From positions 243,928-307,927 of the forward strand of contig NZ_AUSW01000015.1 in assembly GCF_000471625.1 (NCBI RefSeq): a stretch of 64,000 nt of DNA, written 5' to 3'. A program made the position numbers and the translations under genes. Each line of letters starts with the position of its first letter. Position 1 is the first letter of the stretch. The notes beneath the pieces are model-generated. The model worked only from the letters and a program-made list of their open reading frames with translations, did not search any database and was not told the DNA's origin. Shown here in pieces: positions 46,573 through 56,495 of the stretch. This DNA is from Psychrobacter aquaticus CMS 56. Lineage in GTDB: Bacteria > Pseudomonadota > Gammaproteobacteria > Pseudomonadales > Moraxellaceae.

Positions 46573-49257
46573 GTGATGTTTGAACTAAAGAGCTATCAGC
46601 AAGATGCGCTTGACGCGCTTAAGAGTTTTTTTAAGCGTTGCCGAATGACTGGCGATATTGACACAGCATTTGAGCAAACACTACAAGACAATAACTTTTT
46701 AAAAACCCCTTATCGTGCTTACTCTTTCGATGACACGCCTTATGTCTGTATTCGTATACCGACAGGTGGCGGCAAGACGGTACTAGGCGCTTATGCAGTT
46801 TCTACAGCAGCGACTCATTATCTATCACAAGATTTCCCCATTGTACTATGGCTCGTACCGACGACCACCATTCAGCAGCAGACCGTTTCAGCGCTCAAGA
46901 GCAACCCAGACTATACTGATCATTTAAACCGCGCTTTTGCCAATCAAGTCAGTGTCTACGATATCGCTGACGTCAATCAAATCCGTGCGCAGGATATTGG
47001 CAATAAAACCATTATAGTCGTCTCTACGATTGGCAATTTACGAGTAACTAAAACGTCTGATCGCAAGGTCTATCAATATCATGAGGACTTTGAACCGCAC
47101 TTTGCCAAACTGAGTCGTCAACATCCTTTTTATGACAAGCTTGAAACTGTCAGTGAAGATGATGTTTCTGAAAACGGTTTGACCGTCAATGATATTGGTA
47201 AGATAAAGTACTCTTTTGCCAACCTATTAGCGCTGTACAACCCTTTAGTAATCGTCGATGAAGCCCATAATGCTAGGACGTCATTAACATTTGATACCCT
47301 AAAGCGCGTGCATCCTGCCGCCATTATTGAATTTACCGCTACTCCTAATACCTCAACGACCAATGGTAGTAATATTTTATATCATGTCTCAGCGGCGCAA
47401 CTAAAAGCCGAAGAGATGATCAAACTACCTATCATTTTGACCGAGCATATTAATGGCTGGGAAGAAGCGGTACGTGATGCGGTATTAACACGAGATAGAT
47501 TAGCGCTTAAAGCACAAAAAGATATCGACTATATACGTCCTATCGTCTTACTACAGGCAGAGAACAAGAACGGCAAGGTAACGGTTGAAGTACTCAAAAA
47601 GTGTCTGATTGAAGATCATAATATTACTGAGGATAAAATTGCGGTAGCTACGGGAACACAGAGAGAGCTAGATGGTATCGATCTTTTTGACCCTAACTGT
47701 CCTATCGAGTACATCATTACTATAGAAGCTTTGAAAGAAGGCTGGGATTGCTCATTTGCCTACGTATTCTGTTCAGTCAAACAAGTCTCTTCTAGCAAAG
47801 ATGCTGAGCAGTTATTGGGGCGTGTATTGCGGATGCCTTATGCAAAACGCCGCGTGATAGAGGATCTAAATAGAGCTTATGCACATTTGGCAACAACGAG
47901 TTTGGCACAAGCGGCAAAAGAGCTGACAGATAAACTTATCTCAATGGGCTTTGAAGAGATGGAGGTAGCCACGTTCCTTCGACAGCAAGATGCCAATCAA
48001 GGTAATTTATTTGGTCAAGTAGATAAAGATGACGCTGTAAACTCGAGAGCTAAGTTGACGCCACCTTCTCTGATGGTTGAGGTGCAGGATACGATAGATA
48101 CTACCGAGTTATCAGAAGAAGAACGTAGTAGCATTAAGATCTCTGAGGTAGATGGTCGCCAAGTAGTTACGGTTACGGGTAAAGTCTCAGAGCCTTTGAA
48201 GAAAGCCATTACCAAAGTGGCCGTTGAAGATAAAAAAGAGATTGAGACTTCGGTTGATAGGCATAACCTCAGTGTACATGCAGCTTTATCACCAGCAGAG
48301 AACGGAGTGAAGTTTACCCCGCTACCAAGATTGTGTGTCATGGTTCAGGGTGAACTTGAACTGGTTGAGAAAGAAGTATTTTTGGATGTATCAGGTTGGA
48401 ATCTACTAGATTATCCAGCTAAGCTCGACTATCAGCCTCACGAGGAGACGACAAGCTTCCTAGTCGATGTAGAAGGCAAAAAAGTTAAATACAATCTTGC
48501 TCATGAGTCACAAACTTTAAATCTAAACCTTGCTCATACCGAAGTAACCCAAGATGAGCTTATAGGCTGGCTAGACCATGAATGTCGTCAAAGTGATGTC
48601 ACTCAGCGTGAAATGACAAGTTTCTTAACTAAGGTAGTTAACCAACTATTACAAATACCGTCACTGACCCTCACTACTCTCATACGTAATAAGTATCCAC
48701 TTTCTCGTTCTATACAGGAGCTGGTATCTGCATATAGACAGCAAGCAATGACTAAAGGATATCAGCAAACTTTATTCGCAAATGATGCTGACGTGCTTAC
48801 GACTTATGATTTTAGTTACGAGTTTAAAGCAGATAATTATCCAACGCGACCACCTTACTATTCAGGTAGTTATACATTTGACAAACATTATTATCCGCAA
48901 ATCGAAGACATGAAATCTTCAGGTGAAGAGTTCGACTGTGCTCAAATTATAGACTCATTGACACCAGTCAAACATTGGATCAGAAATCTAGTTCGGCGTG
49001 GAGAAGCATCATTTAGTTTGCCACTGGCACATACCAACTTTTATCCTGACTTTATCGTTGAATTGCAGGACGGTCGTATCTTGGTGGTGGAGTATAAAGG
49101 CAAGCCTTACGAAACCAATGATGATTCAGCAGAAAAACGTATGGTAGGCGAACTTTGGGCAAGTCATAGTCAGGGTAAATGCTTATTTTTAATGGCGGTC
49201 AAGAAAGATGATAAAGGCCAAGATGTGCGGCAGCAGATACTTAATGTTATTGGATAA
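46573..49257 (+). CDS. res: Type III restriction enzyme helicase/nuclease subunit (Res)
   Basis: Res is the SF2 helicase and endonuclease of the type III system. It needs two inverted unmethylated sites and ATP to cut. The 894-residue protein has Walker A PTGGGKT at 63-69, the DEAH-type box VIVDEAHN, motif III EFTATPN, motif VI region QLLGRVLRMPYAKR and a C-terminal PD-(D/E)xK nuclease with D826, E840 and K842 (YPDFIVEL ... VVEYKG). All parts are intact. The start is a GTG at 46573 or the next ATG at 46576; AAGGAAG is upstream within the end of mod. Confidence 0.94.
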   Translation: MMFELKSYQQDALDALKSFFKRCRMTGDIDTAFEQTLQDNNFLKTPYRAYSFDDTPYVCIRIPTGGGKTVLGAYAVSTAATHYLSQDFPIVLWLVPTTTIQQQTVSALKSNPDYTDHLNRAFANQVSVYDIADVNQIRAQDIGNKTIIVVSTIGNLRVTKTSDRKVYQYHEDFEPHFAKLSRQHPFYDKLETVSEDDVSENGLTVNDIGKIKYSFANLLALYNPLVIVDEAHNARTSLTFDTLKRVHPAAIIEFTATPNTSTTNGSNILYHVSAAQLKAEEMIKLPIILTEHINGWEEAVRDAVLTRDRLALKAQKDIDYIRPIVLLQAENKNGKVTVEVLKKCLIEDHNITEDKIAVATGTQRELDGIDLFDPNCPIEYIITIEALKEGWDCSFAYVFCSVKQVSSSKDAEQLLGRVLRMPYAKRRVIEDLNRAYAHLATTSLAQAAKELTDKLISMGFEEMEVATFLRQQDANQGNLFGQVDKDDAVNSRAKLTPPSLMVEVQDTIDTTELSEEERSSIKISEVDGRQVVTVTGKVSEPLKKAITKVAVEDKKEIETSVDRHNLSVHAALSPAENGVKFTPLPRLCVMVQGELELVEKEVFLDVSGWNLLDYPAKLDYQPHEETTSFLVDVEGKKVKYNLAHESQTLNLNLAHTEVTQDELIGWLDHECRQSDVTQREMTSFLTKVVNQLLQIPSLTLTTLIRNKYPLSRSIQELVSAYRQQAMTKGYQQTLFANDADVLTTYDFSYEFKADNYPTRPPYYSGSYTFDKHYYPQIEDMKSSGEEFDCAQIIDSLTPVKHWIRNLVRRGEASFSLPLAHTNFYPDFIVELQDGRILVVEYKGKPYETNDDSAEKRMVGELWASHSQGKCLFLMAVKKDDKGQDVRQQILNVIG

Positions 49258-49280
49258 AGTAGATTATTTATAGTTAAACA

Positions 49281-49313
49281 AAAAAGAGATACGTTAGTAC
49301 GTTTCTCTTTTTT
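49281..49313 (+). terminator. Terminator after res
   Basis: AAAAAGAGATACG pairs imperfectly with CGTTTCTCTTTTT, followed by a T run. It separates the type III operon from the SMC operon. Confidence 0.7.
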
Positions 49314-49467
49314 TACGGCTATCGCTTTCGAAAGATACTTAAAACGACAACTAATGTCGCGATATAACAAGTATAAGCGGTATCGTAATGTAATTTTAAC
49401 TATTTTAAGCTACTATTTAGTTAGCGAGGTTTTGCTACCTTGTAACCTATAATTTTGCGAGCTACTT

Positions 49468-52400
49468 ATGACAACTACCGGACTTCAAACAATCATCTTG
49501 CATGACTCTTACTTTAGAGGTAAACGTACAAAAATAGCTTGCGCAGGACATACAAATAATACGGGTGATAATGGTATGGGAAAAACTTCTGCCCTTACCT
49601 TGATTCCTGTATTTTATGGTTATGAACCAGAGCGGTTGATCAGTAGGTCTGGTAGCAAAAAAAGCTTTGCTGATTATTACCTTCCTCATCCTCAAAGCCT
49701 CATAGTATTTGAGTACAGTCGCTATGATGGCGAGTGCTGTGTTTGTCTTTATCGGAAAAACCAAGGTGGTATTGCCTATCGTTTTATTACTGGAAACGCA
49801 GATCAGACAATTTTTAGTGAAGAGCTAGCTGATCTATTTGCTGATAAGCAGAGCATTAGTGACATTCTGAAGCGTAGCTTGCCATTTGAGACCAGTAACC
49901 AAGTAGACACTATTACAGATTATCGAGCCATAATTCAGAACAATAGGAAGATACTAAGAAGACGAAGTAAAGGACGTCAGAGTTATTTATCTGAAGCTAG
50001 TAAATATGCACTTTCTAATACCTCTATAAACCATATTGGCGCATTGACATCAGTGGTATTAAAGCATGATAGATTACTGGCTCAATTTAAGACGATGTTA
50101 GTGGATAGTTTCTTGCGAGACCAAATTAGCTTAGAGTCTAAACCTATTGACACTAAAGGTATGGATCTTATTGAAGATTTAAGAAGCGTTAACAGTTTTA
50201 ATATTAAGGTTGATAAACTGACTGAAGCTTACCAAAACACCCTTCAGCTTTTAGCGGATTGGGCAACTCTTAGTGATACATATGAATATAGTCAAAAATA
50301 CAATGAAGCTATTACTGCACAGCAGCAGCAGCTTGAAATAGAGTTAACCCAGAAACAAGAATTAAAAAATAAAACCGCTGAAGCATTTAATCAAGAAATC
50401 GATAAAATGATAGATTTAGAGTCGTCTACCCAGATTGAACTAAATAACTATAACCAACGCATTAGTAACCTTAATGAACAAAAGCAAGCTTGGGAAGCGC
50501 AAGATATTGAGAAGAAAAGACATTTGGTCAGTAACATCGAAGAGTATAAACAGAGAATAGAGGAGCAAACAAAGATTTATAATGCTTTGCAAGAAGATGC
50601 CCAAACCATCAAAAATGAACATGAAAAACGTCTTAGAGGTTTAAGTGATGCTTTAACTGACAAGATAAAGAGATTAAATGATAAGAAAGATCAGATAAGA
50701 GATGCGGCCACTGTAGATATTAAAGAAGTCGAAGTCTTAATAAATAATCAATCAGAAAAAGATGCACTAAAGCTTGAGGACATCAAAGCTAATAACTCAA
50801 GAGCCTACCATACCTTAAAAGAAACTAAACAACCTGTTGAAATTGAAATTGCCAAAGCAAAAGATGGCAGTATAGATGCTGAAAGTCAATTATCAAAAGA
50901 TAAGCTCAAGGAACATCTTAGCCGAGCCTATACCGAGCTAGCAACTCTTGATACGAACCAAAATCTAGCCCAAGATCATTTAGATAAAGCTAAAGAAGCA
51001 TTAGGACAGAAGCAAGGTAATGTTGATTTATTAAATAAAAACCTTGAGCGTTTACAGAATAAAGCTGAGTCTATTCATAAGCTACTTTATCCTGCAAAGG
51101 ACAGTCTGCTTGAGACACTCATGCAGCATCCTGAGCATTCAAAAAATAGTATTATGAAAGTACTTAATCCTGATTTACTACATAGACAAGACTTAGCTCA
51201 AGAGTGGTTAATAGGCAGTGCAGATAACTTAACTACGTCTTTATATGGGTTAGACATTAACCTTGCTGCTATTGATATGCCTGATTCTGCCACAGAAAGC
51301 TCTAAGCTTAGTCACCAATATGACGCAATTAAGCAAAAAGTACGTGAGACAAAAACTGAACTAGAACAAGCAGGAAAGGAACTAGAAAACGCTAGAAAAG
51401 AAGTTCGTGAATCAAGCGCTAAAGTCGTTATTATCAGAAATAAGAAAACGGACCAAAACAAGGAAGTTGAGCAAATTGAGCAACAGCAAAGGCAACTCGC
51501 AATTCTGATTCAATCTCGTCAAGAGCAACTTATTGCTGCCAAAGAAACTGAATTAAGCGTTATTGACACACAACTTGACAGCTTATTGAAAGAACAAGAG
51601 TCGCAATTCAAAAACTTTGCTGATAGCTCAACTGAACGTTTGCAAACCTATAAAAATAAAATTATTGACTTAGAAAAGCAAAGAGACTCTGAACTTGAAA
51701 ATGTGGCACTAAGTATTAATGAGGCGGAAAGTAATAAAGAGCGGGATGAGCAAGCGTACCAAGTTCGTTATCTTGAGGTTTTAGCTGATAAAGGGGTAGA
51801 CACCAATAAGCTAGCTGAGTTACATGAAGAAATCAGCCAACTTAACCATATACTAAGAAAGGCTGAGGGTTTCCAAAAAATAATCATAGAGTATCAGCGC
51901 TGGTATCGGGAGGAATGGAGTCATTTTGATACTTATCAGGAAAGAGCTTATGAGTTACAAGAGAGAGTTGATGAGGTCGCACAAAAAACTAAAGACCATC
52001 GTAACCTTAAACAGATACGTATTAGTGAGATCGGTATTGAGATTAAACGCTTAACGGATCATCAGAGTAATGTAAAAGCTCAGTTGACTAATATTAATCA
52101 ATGGCAAGCTCAGGCTGATACGATACGCTCTTACCAACATGAAATTAAGCAGACGCAAGTCTATAAACGACTAAATCAAGCCCTAACTAGCGATGTGCGC
52201 TCCCATCAAAATAGTGAACATGATATTTTGCCATCACCTATTGAACCTAACTTACGTGATGCGATTAGTATTGATGCTAATACTGCTGAAATAACTTGGT
52301 TAACACAAGCAAAATCTTCTATTAAAAAAAATAAAGAGCAAGTTTTTGAGCTTTCCATAAGTGCACAAACATTTAATCAAGACATATCACACCATTCCGG

Positions 52401-53325
52401 CAGTAAAATACATAAATACTGGCAATCGAGGCAAAGTGAATATTATTATGAGAAAGTGACCGCTTATGATGTTGAAATAGAAAAGCCAATAACTAAGGAG
52501 GTTAGAGAGTTACTAGATATTATCTCTCTATATCAGCTGATGTCAGAAGATTTAAATCAGCTTAAACGCTCCATAAGAAGCCAATTTGACTCTACAGGAC
52601 TACACTTTAGTAATTATTATCACACGCTTAAAAAACTAAATTCTAGTGTGAAATCAATTGGATCAGATTTGGCTAGGAAAATTAATACCGAGCATAACTT
52701 CCCTGCTTTAACGGATATAGAGATCGAGCTAGAATCCAAAATTCATACTTACGATATGTGGTCTGATTTAGCTGAATTTGATACCCATTATCAAGACTGG
52801 AAAATAGCTGGTATAGACGTATTACCTAACGAAGTATTTATTTCAAGCTTTGAGCGTCTTTTAAGCTCGCTAGAAAATACTCAAATAACCGAAGATATAG
52901 AAAGCTTAGTAGAGCTTAAGATAAGCATTACTGAAAACGGTCGAGTCGTACCAATTTATACCGATCAAGATTTGCAAGATGCTAGTAGCACAGGCTTGTC
53001 ATTACTGGCAGTGATAGTCGTCTTTTGCGGTATGACCCGTTATTTATGCCCTGATGAAAATGTAACTATTCACTGGCCATTAGATGAAATCGGTAAGCTA
53101 TCTAATCAGAATACCAAGCTACTCTTTGAACTAATGGAAAAACGCAATGTCTCCTTATTTTGTGCACAGCCGGATGCAAGCCCTTTGTTGAACCAATTTT
53201 TTGTAAATAAAAACTGGTTAGATCTAAAGGATGGTGTGCGTACTATACAGGTCATACCAAATAATAAGCCCAATCCCTTATTGCAAAAGCTTCGTAATAT
53301 TGAGTCTTCTAATCCACAAGTATAG
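49468..53325 (+). CDS. MukB/MksB-like SMC ATPase of a Wadjet-like system (JetC-like)
   Basis: A 1285-residue SMC-type protein. Walker A is GDNGMGKT at 33-40, with the following LTLIPVFYGYEPERLI. Long coiled coils fill about 270-1000 (for example ENARKEVRESSAKVVIIRNK). The ABC signature region SSTGLSLLAVIVVFCG lies near 1170 and Walker B with the catalytic Glu is HWPLDEIG (D1206, E1207). The N-terminal layout resembles DUF3584-type MukB-like ATPases. In Wadjet/MksBEFG systems this subunit extrudes DNA loops and, with its partners, directs cleavage of circular plasmids. It is the first of four closely spaced genes. Confidence 0.83.
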   Translation: MTTTGLQTIILHDSYFRGKRTKIACAGHTNNTGDNGMGKTSALTLIPVFYGYEPERLISRSGSKKSFADYYLPHPQSLIVFEYSRYDGECCVCLYRKNQGGIAYRFITGNADQTIFSEELADLFADKQSISDILKRSLPFETSNQVDTITDYRAIIQNNRKILRRRSKGRQSYLSEASKYALSNTSINHIGALTSVVLKHDRLLAQFKTMLVDSFLRDQISLESKPIDTKGMDLIEDLRSVNSFNIKVDKLTEAYQNTLQLLADWATLSDTYEYSQKYNEAITAQQQQLEIELTQKQELKNKTAEAFNQEIDKMIDLESSTQIELNNYNQRISNLNEQKQAWEAQDIEKKRHLVSNIEEYKQRIEEQTKIYNALQEDAQTIKNEHEKRLRGLSDALTDKIKRLNDKKDQIRDAATVDIKEVEVLINNQSEKDALKLEDIKANNSRAYHTLKETKQPVEIEIAKAKDGSIDAESQLSKDKLKEHLSRAYTELATLDTNQNLAQDHLDKAKEALGQKQGNVDLLNKNLERLQNKAESIHKLLYPAKDSLLETLMQHPEHSKNSIMKVLNPDLLHRQDLAQEWLIGSADNLTTSLYGLDINLAAIDMPDSATESSKLSHQYDAIKQKVRETKTELEQAGKELENARKEVRESSAKVVIIRNKKTDQNKEVEQIEQQQRQLAILIQSRQEQLIAAKETELSVIDTQLDSLLKEQESQFKNFADSSTERLQTYKNKIIDLEKQRDSELENVALSINEAESNKERDEQAYQVRYLEVLADKGVDTNKLAELHEEISQLNHILRKAEGFQKIIIEYQRWYREEWSHFDTYQERAYELQERVDEVAQKTKDHRNLKQIRISEIGIEIKRLTDHQSNVKAQLTNINQWQAQADTIRSYQHEIKQTQVYKRLNQALTSDVRSHQNSEHDILPSPIEPNLRDAISIDANTAEITWLTQAKSSIKKNKEQVFELSISAQTFNQDISHHSGSKIHKYWQSRQSEYYYEKVTAYDVEIEKPITKEVRELLDIISLYQLMSEDLNQLKRSIRSQFDSTGLHFSNYYHTLKKLNSSVKSIGSDLARKINTEHNFPALTDIEIELESKIHTYDMWSDLAEFDTHYQDWKIAGIDVLPNEVFISSFERLLSSLENTQITEDIESLVELKISITENGRVVPIYTDQDLQDASSTGLSLLAVIVVFCGMTRYLCPDENVTIHWPLDEIGKLSNQNTKLLFELMEKRNVSLFCAQPDASPLLNQFFVNKNWLDLKDGVRTIQVIPNNKPNPLLQKLRNIESSNPQV

Positions 53326-53333
53326 GTAACGAC

Positions 53334-53990
53334 ATGACGAGTTATTTTAGTAGAGTTATATTGAAGCTGCTTTCTGGAGAAGTCATCGATAATGTGACCT
53401 CAAAGTCCTTAATGGACTGGCTGAATACAGAAGATAATTGGTTTGACGTTAAGGATTACCTAGAAAGGATAGATAGACAGCCTTTATATACCTCAGATAA
53501 GGCAGGAGTCTATCTAGGTTTTTTAGATATAAATTCTAGAGATCATCAAAAAGCTATCAGTCAAAGGTTTGAACAGTTTTCAATTAAGTTATATCCGCTT
53601 ATTTTATGGTTAAGACTTGCCCGTAGCTGTATGAATCTGTCTCGGCCCCTACAAGCCAACGATGTCATTAAGCAAGGCGACCTGCTTACTAGTATAGAAG
53701 ACTCAAAGCAACTTGAGATTCAATTAGAGGAAATCATTAGCAAACTAGGTAGAACCAGTAAAGAGCCAAAGAAACAAGTAACGAGTTTATTAGACTATCT
53801 ACAATCAGAAGGTTTTTTACATCCTATGGGATCTACAGGGTCAATGTTTAAAGCTACGGCTAAATGGTCAATGCTCTATGATCAGCTTGAGTATATTAAT
53901 AAGTATCAAGTGATCGTCATTGATGAGGATGTTCAAGGTGGACTGGATTTGAATTCAGATACGCACAATCTAGCAACCTTTAATGAGTAA
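53334..53990 (+). CDS. MukE/MksE-like winged-helix subunit (JetB-like)
   Basis: A 218-residue protein that begins 8 bp after the SMC gene stop. It appears to have two winged-helix parts; the second contains LLDYLQSEGFLHPMGSTGSMF and then FKATAKWSMLYDQLEYI, similar in style to the MukE/JetB family (DUF4194-like). MukE-type proteins bind the kleisin and DNA in the condensin complex. The call relies on position between an SMC-type ATPase and a kleisin-like gene plus this fold pattern; the sequence match is weak. Confidence 0.68.
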   Translation: MTSYFSRVILKLLSGEVIDNVTSKSLMDWLNTEDNWFDVKDYLERIDRQPLYTSDKAGVYLGFLDINSRDHQKAISQRFEQFSIKLYPLILWLRLARSCMNLSRPLQANDVIKQGDLLTSIEDSKQLEIQLEEIISKLGRTSKEPKKQVTSLLDYLQSEGFLHPMGSTGSMFKATAKWSMLYDQLEYINKYQVIVIDEDVQGGLDLNSDTHNLATFNE

Positions 53991-53996
53991 TATTTA

Positions 53997-55289
53997 ATGA
54001 ATAACGTTCATACACCAGCATCTAATGAGAGTCTTAGCTATACAGCTGAAGCTAAAAAAACTACTAATGTACTCATTAAACATATTGAACTTATTACTAG
54101 AGCATGTATAGAGCAAGGCGGTCTCATTGCGCATCAGTCGGAAAACCAAAAAGCTATCGATGACCTAAAAAAAGTTAGGTTAGGATTTTATATAGATGAT
54201 ATTGATGGATTTCAATTGTCCGGATCGGTAGTTCGTTATGTCAATCATATCACTCAAACCAGTCGCTTAAGAGCCTCTAGCAAGACCTTGTCTGGCCTCA
54301 TTGAAGAACTTGAGTCCAGTATTGATTTTTACCATCTAGCTAAATCTCATGATGGCCATGACGTTATTCACTACGAGAATGAACTACAAGAAAGTATCAT
54401 TAATATAATAGCCGAACTTAACAGTATTACACTGCACTTTTCTTATCAGGTTTATAACACACTTAATATCATTGAAGATCTAGATATTAGAATTAAAGAG
54501 AACGAAAAATCTCTAAATACTATTAGTCAGCTTAACCAAATCTTCTCTCGTTTAACGGTCAATCAACTTAGCGAATGGGCTAGACAAAGCTCATTCTTAC
54601 AATCACTGCTATTAAAAGTGATGAAATCAGCCATTGATAATGGCATTAAGGAGTTGATCAACTCAGGCCATCAACTGCGTCAAAATCTTGCAAAACTTCA
54701 ACAAGATAAACAACATCAAAAACTTAATCATCTAATTGACGGCTTCTATCAGCATTATCTTAAGTACCCAGCATTTAAGCCTGATATCTCCTTACTTAGT
54801 CATGACACAAGCTGCTTTAATCAAGCGGGTGTACTAACCCTCACTAGCTTTCCAGATCTCGAAAATCCACTTAATGATGAGTTTATAGGGGAGATAGCCA
54901 CTACACTGAGCCATAAGCTGATTCAAATCGGTAGCACTGATCAAACTGAGGAGAATAAGGCACCTCATTTTGTAGATGATGTCACGCATTCAGAAGCAAT
55001 AACTATTGAACAGTCGATATTATATAGTGCAGTTATTCAATACTTCGAGGCTTTGATTATAGAAAATGGTTATACAGCTCTCTCAGCAGTGAATGCTTGG
55101 GATTATCTGCTTAAAGATAATTCAGAAGATATTAGCATTGAGGATTGGTTACTTAACGTCATAAGTTATTTTTATATGCATAAAGAGCAGTTCAACCCCC
55201 CGCTATCTATTATTGTGAAAGAGGATGATGTTAAAAATTATTCAGGCAATCATATCGTCAGAGACATCGTCATAGCACATACTACTTAA
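53997..55289 (+). CDS. MukF/MksF-like kleisin subunit (JetA-like)
   Basis: A 430-residue, strongly alpha-helical protein starting 6 bp after the upstream gene. Residues about 10-110 look like an N-terminal winged-helix region; the middle (about 100-250) is a long helical bundle with ENELQESIINIIAELNSIT and NEKSLNTISQLNQIFSRL, as in MukF middle domains. The C-terminal part is probably the SMC-head-binding winged helix (IEDWLLNVISYFYMHKEQF). Assigned as kleisin by its place in the operon and helical pattern; no diagnostic motif was found. AATGAGTAATATTTA precedes the ATG. Confidence 0.62.
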   Translation: MNNVHTPASNESLSYTAEAKKTTNVLIKHIELITRACIEQGGLIAHQSENQKAIDDLKKVRLGFYIDDIDGFQLSGSVVRYVNHITQTSRLRASSKTLSGLIEELESSIDFYHLAKSHDGHDVIHYENELQESIINIIAELNSITLHFSYQVYNTLNIIEDLDIRIKENEKSLNTISQLNQIFSRLTVNQLSEWARQSSFLQSLLLKVMKSAIDNGIKELINSGHQLRQNLAKLQQDKQHQKLNHLIDGFYQHYLKYPAFKPDISLLSHDTSCFNQAGVLTLTSFPDLENPLNDEFIGEIATTLSHKLIQIGSTDQTEENKAPHFVDDVTHSEAITIEQSILYSAVIQYFEALIIENGYTALSAVNAWDYLLKDNSEDISIEDWLLNVISYFYMHKEQFNPPLSIIVKEDDVKNYSGNHIVRDIVIAHTT

Positions 55290-55319
55290 TAGTTTATGAA
55301 TTGGACGGGATAAATATCT

Positions 55320-56246
55320 ATGAGTATAAAACTAAACCTTCACGAGCTTAAAGTACTTCAAAGATTAGTGACTGATAAACGAGAATCCCTAAAGGCTAAT
55401 AAAACTTTGATGCGACTAGCAGACAACGGTATTGGAAAACAGAGCGGCAAGGATATTGTTTATGATGAAAGTGATTTTGATGCCATCCATGATCTTATCA
55501 AATTCAATCAAAGAGCTGACGATTTTATAACGCCATCAAGTCTAGCTAATCTTGATAACAGATTAGAAGTTGGAAAGTACAATAGTGACGAGAAGTTAAC
55601 TAAAACGCAGGTATTTGGCAGACAAATTCTTGTAGTGGGTTTGAATACACCTATTCCATTACAAGTTAATGGCCAAACATATGAAATGCCTCAAACACCT
55701 AAAGGAGTTTTACCTACTATAGGTGAAGGCTACTTAGATATATCTAGGATTAAAAAAATAATTATTATAGAGAATGGTCAATTGCTGACCCACTGGTGGG
55801 AGTGGTCTCATTTATTACCTGCTGATTGGCAAGAATCAGTGTTAGTATTCCGAGGTTTTAATGACAACGTTAGAATGGTAAATGACATAGTAAAAAATCT
55901 TTCAAATAGTTGCCAAGTAGGATTGTTTTTTGATTATGACCTTGCAGGTGTGCATTTAATGCAGGGCTATATCAAGGCAAATAAACATCAATATTTTGCT
56001 TTGATACCTTTAGCTTTAGAGGCCTCCTTAACTTTTGAAGTCGATAATCAAGCATCTATATACAACTTCTTTTATTACAACCAAAAAGAAAAATTTATTG
56101 AGCAAAGCTTGAAATATACGAGTGCTGGATTGACTAAGTCACTAAAAGCTATTTTCGCGTCTATTTTCAATCATCAGCTTGCTCTTATGCAGGAACATTT
56201 AGTAAGAGATAATAGTATTAATTGGACAATGATTAAACTGTCTTAA
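55320..56246 (+). CDS. Toprim-fold nuclease of a Wadjet-like system (JetD/MksG-like)
   Basis: The 308-residue protein closes the operon. Its C-terminal half is a Toprim-like domain with the acidic triad E151 (IIIIENGQ), D205 and D207 (GLFFDYDLAGVHLMQG), as in topoisomerase VI-type and JetD nucleases. Residues 1-100 are helical, perhaps a DNA- or complex-binding arm. It ends in LMQEHLVRD, like JetD C-termini, but is shorter than typical JetD (about 380-400). The last bases and stop overlap an IS3-like right end (56241-56262), so its present end may have been reshaped. JetD cuts the plasmid DNA held by the SMC complex. Confidence 0.75.
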   Translation: MSIKLNLHELKVLQRLVTDKRESLKANKTLMRLADNGIGKQSGKDIVYDESDFDAIHDLIKFNQRADDFITPSSLANLDNRLEVGKYNSDEKLTKTQVFGRQILVVGLNTPIPLQVNGQTYEMPQTPKGVLPTIGEGYLDISRIKKIIIIENGQLLTHWWEWSHLLPADWQESVLVFRGFNDNVRMVNDIVKNLSNSCQVGLFFDYDLAGVHLMQGYIKANKHQYFALIPLALEASLTFEVDNQASIYNFFYYNQKEKFIEQSLKYTSAGLTKSLKAIFASIFNHQLALMQEHLVRDNSINWTMIKLS

Positions 56247-56262
56247 ATTAATTGACCACTAC
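56241..56262 (+). mobile_element. Solo right end of an IS3-type element
   Basis: These 22 bp match the right end of the IS3 relic at 33844-33865 with only two differences, both ending TTGACCACTAC, in the same orientation. No transposase lies beside it. The copy starts inside the last codons of the Toprim gene. Confidence 0.65.
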
Positions 56263-56495
56263 AGAGCTTATATAAGCAAGAAGCATAAACAAGCTTTCAG
56301 TGTGCCATTAGTATGTAGCATTATCGCTTTGGCAGAAGCCGATAAAAGAGCGCAGTATTTAGTAACTAGTAATCAGATGATATGGAATTGATGAATAGGA
56401 CTGAGGGAGATAGATTTGGGTTCAGTTGTTGGTGACTAATAGGTTGAGTGGCTCAATTTTTATTGAGCCTTTACTAAAAATTATCAAACTATTAC
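56263..56495. other. Intergenic region between convergent genes
   Basis: A 42-codon open stretch (56268-56391, reading SKKHKQAFSVPLVCSIIALA) has no start signal and may be a fragment of a lost gene. GGCTCAA/TTGAGCC (56450-56469) forms a hairpin near the stop of the next minus-strand gene and may terminate transcription. Confidence 0.45.
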
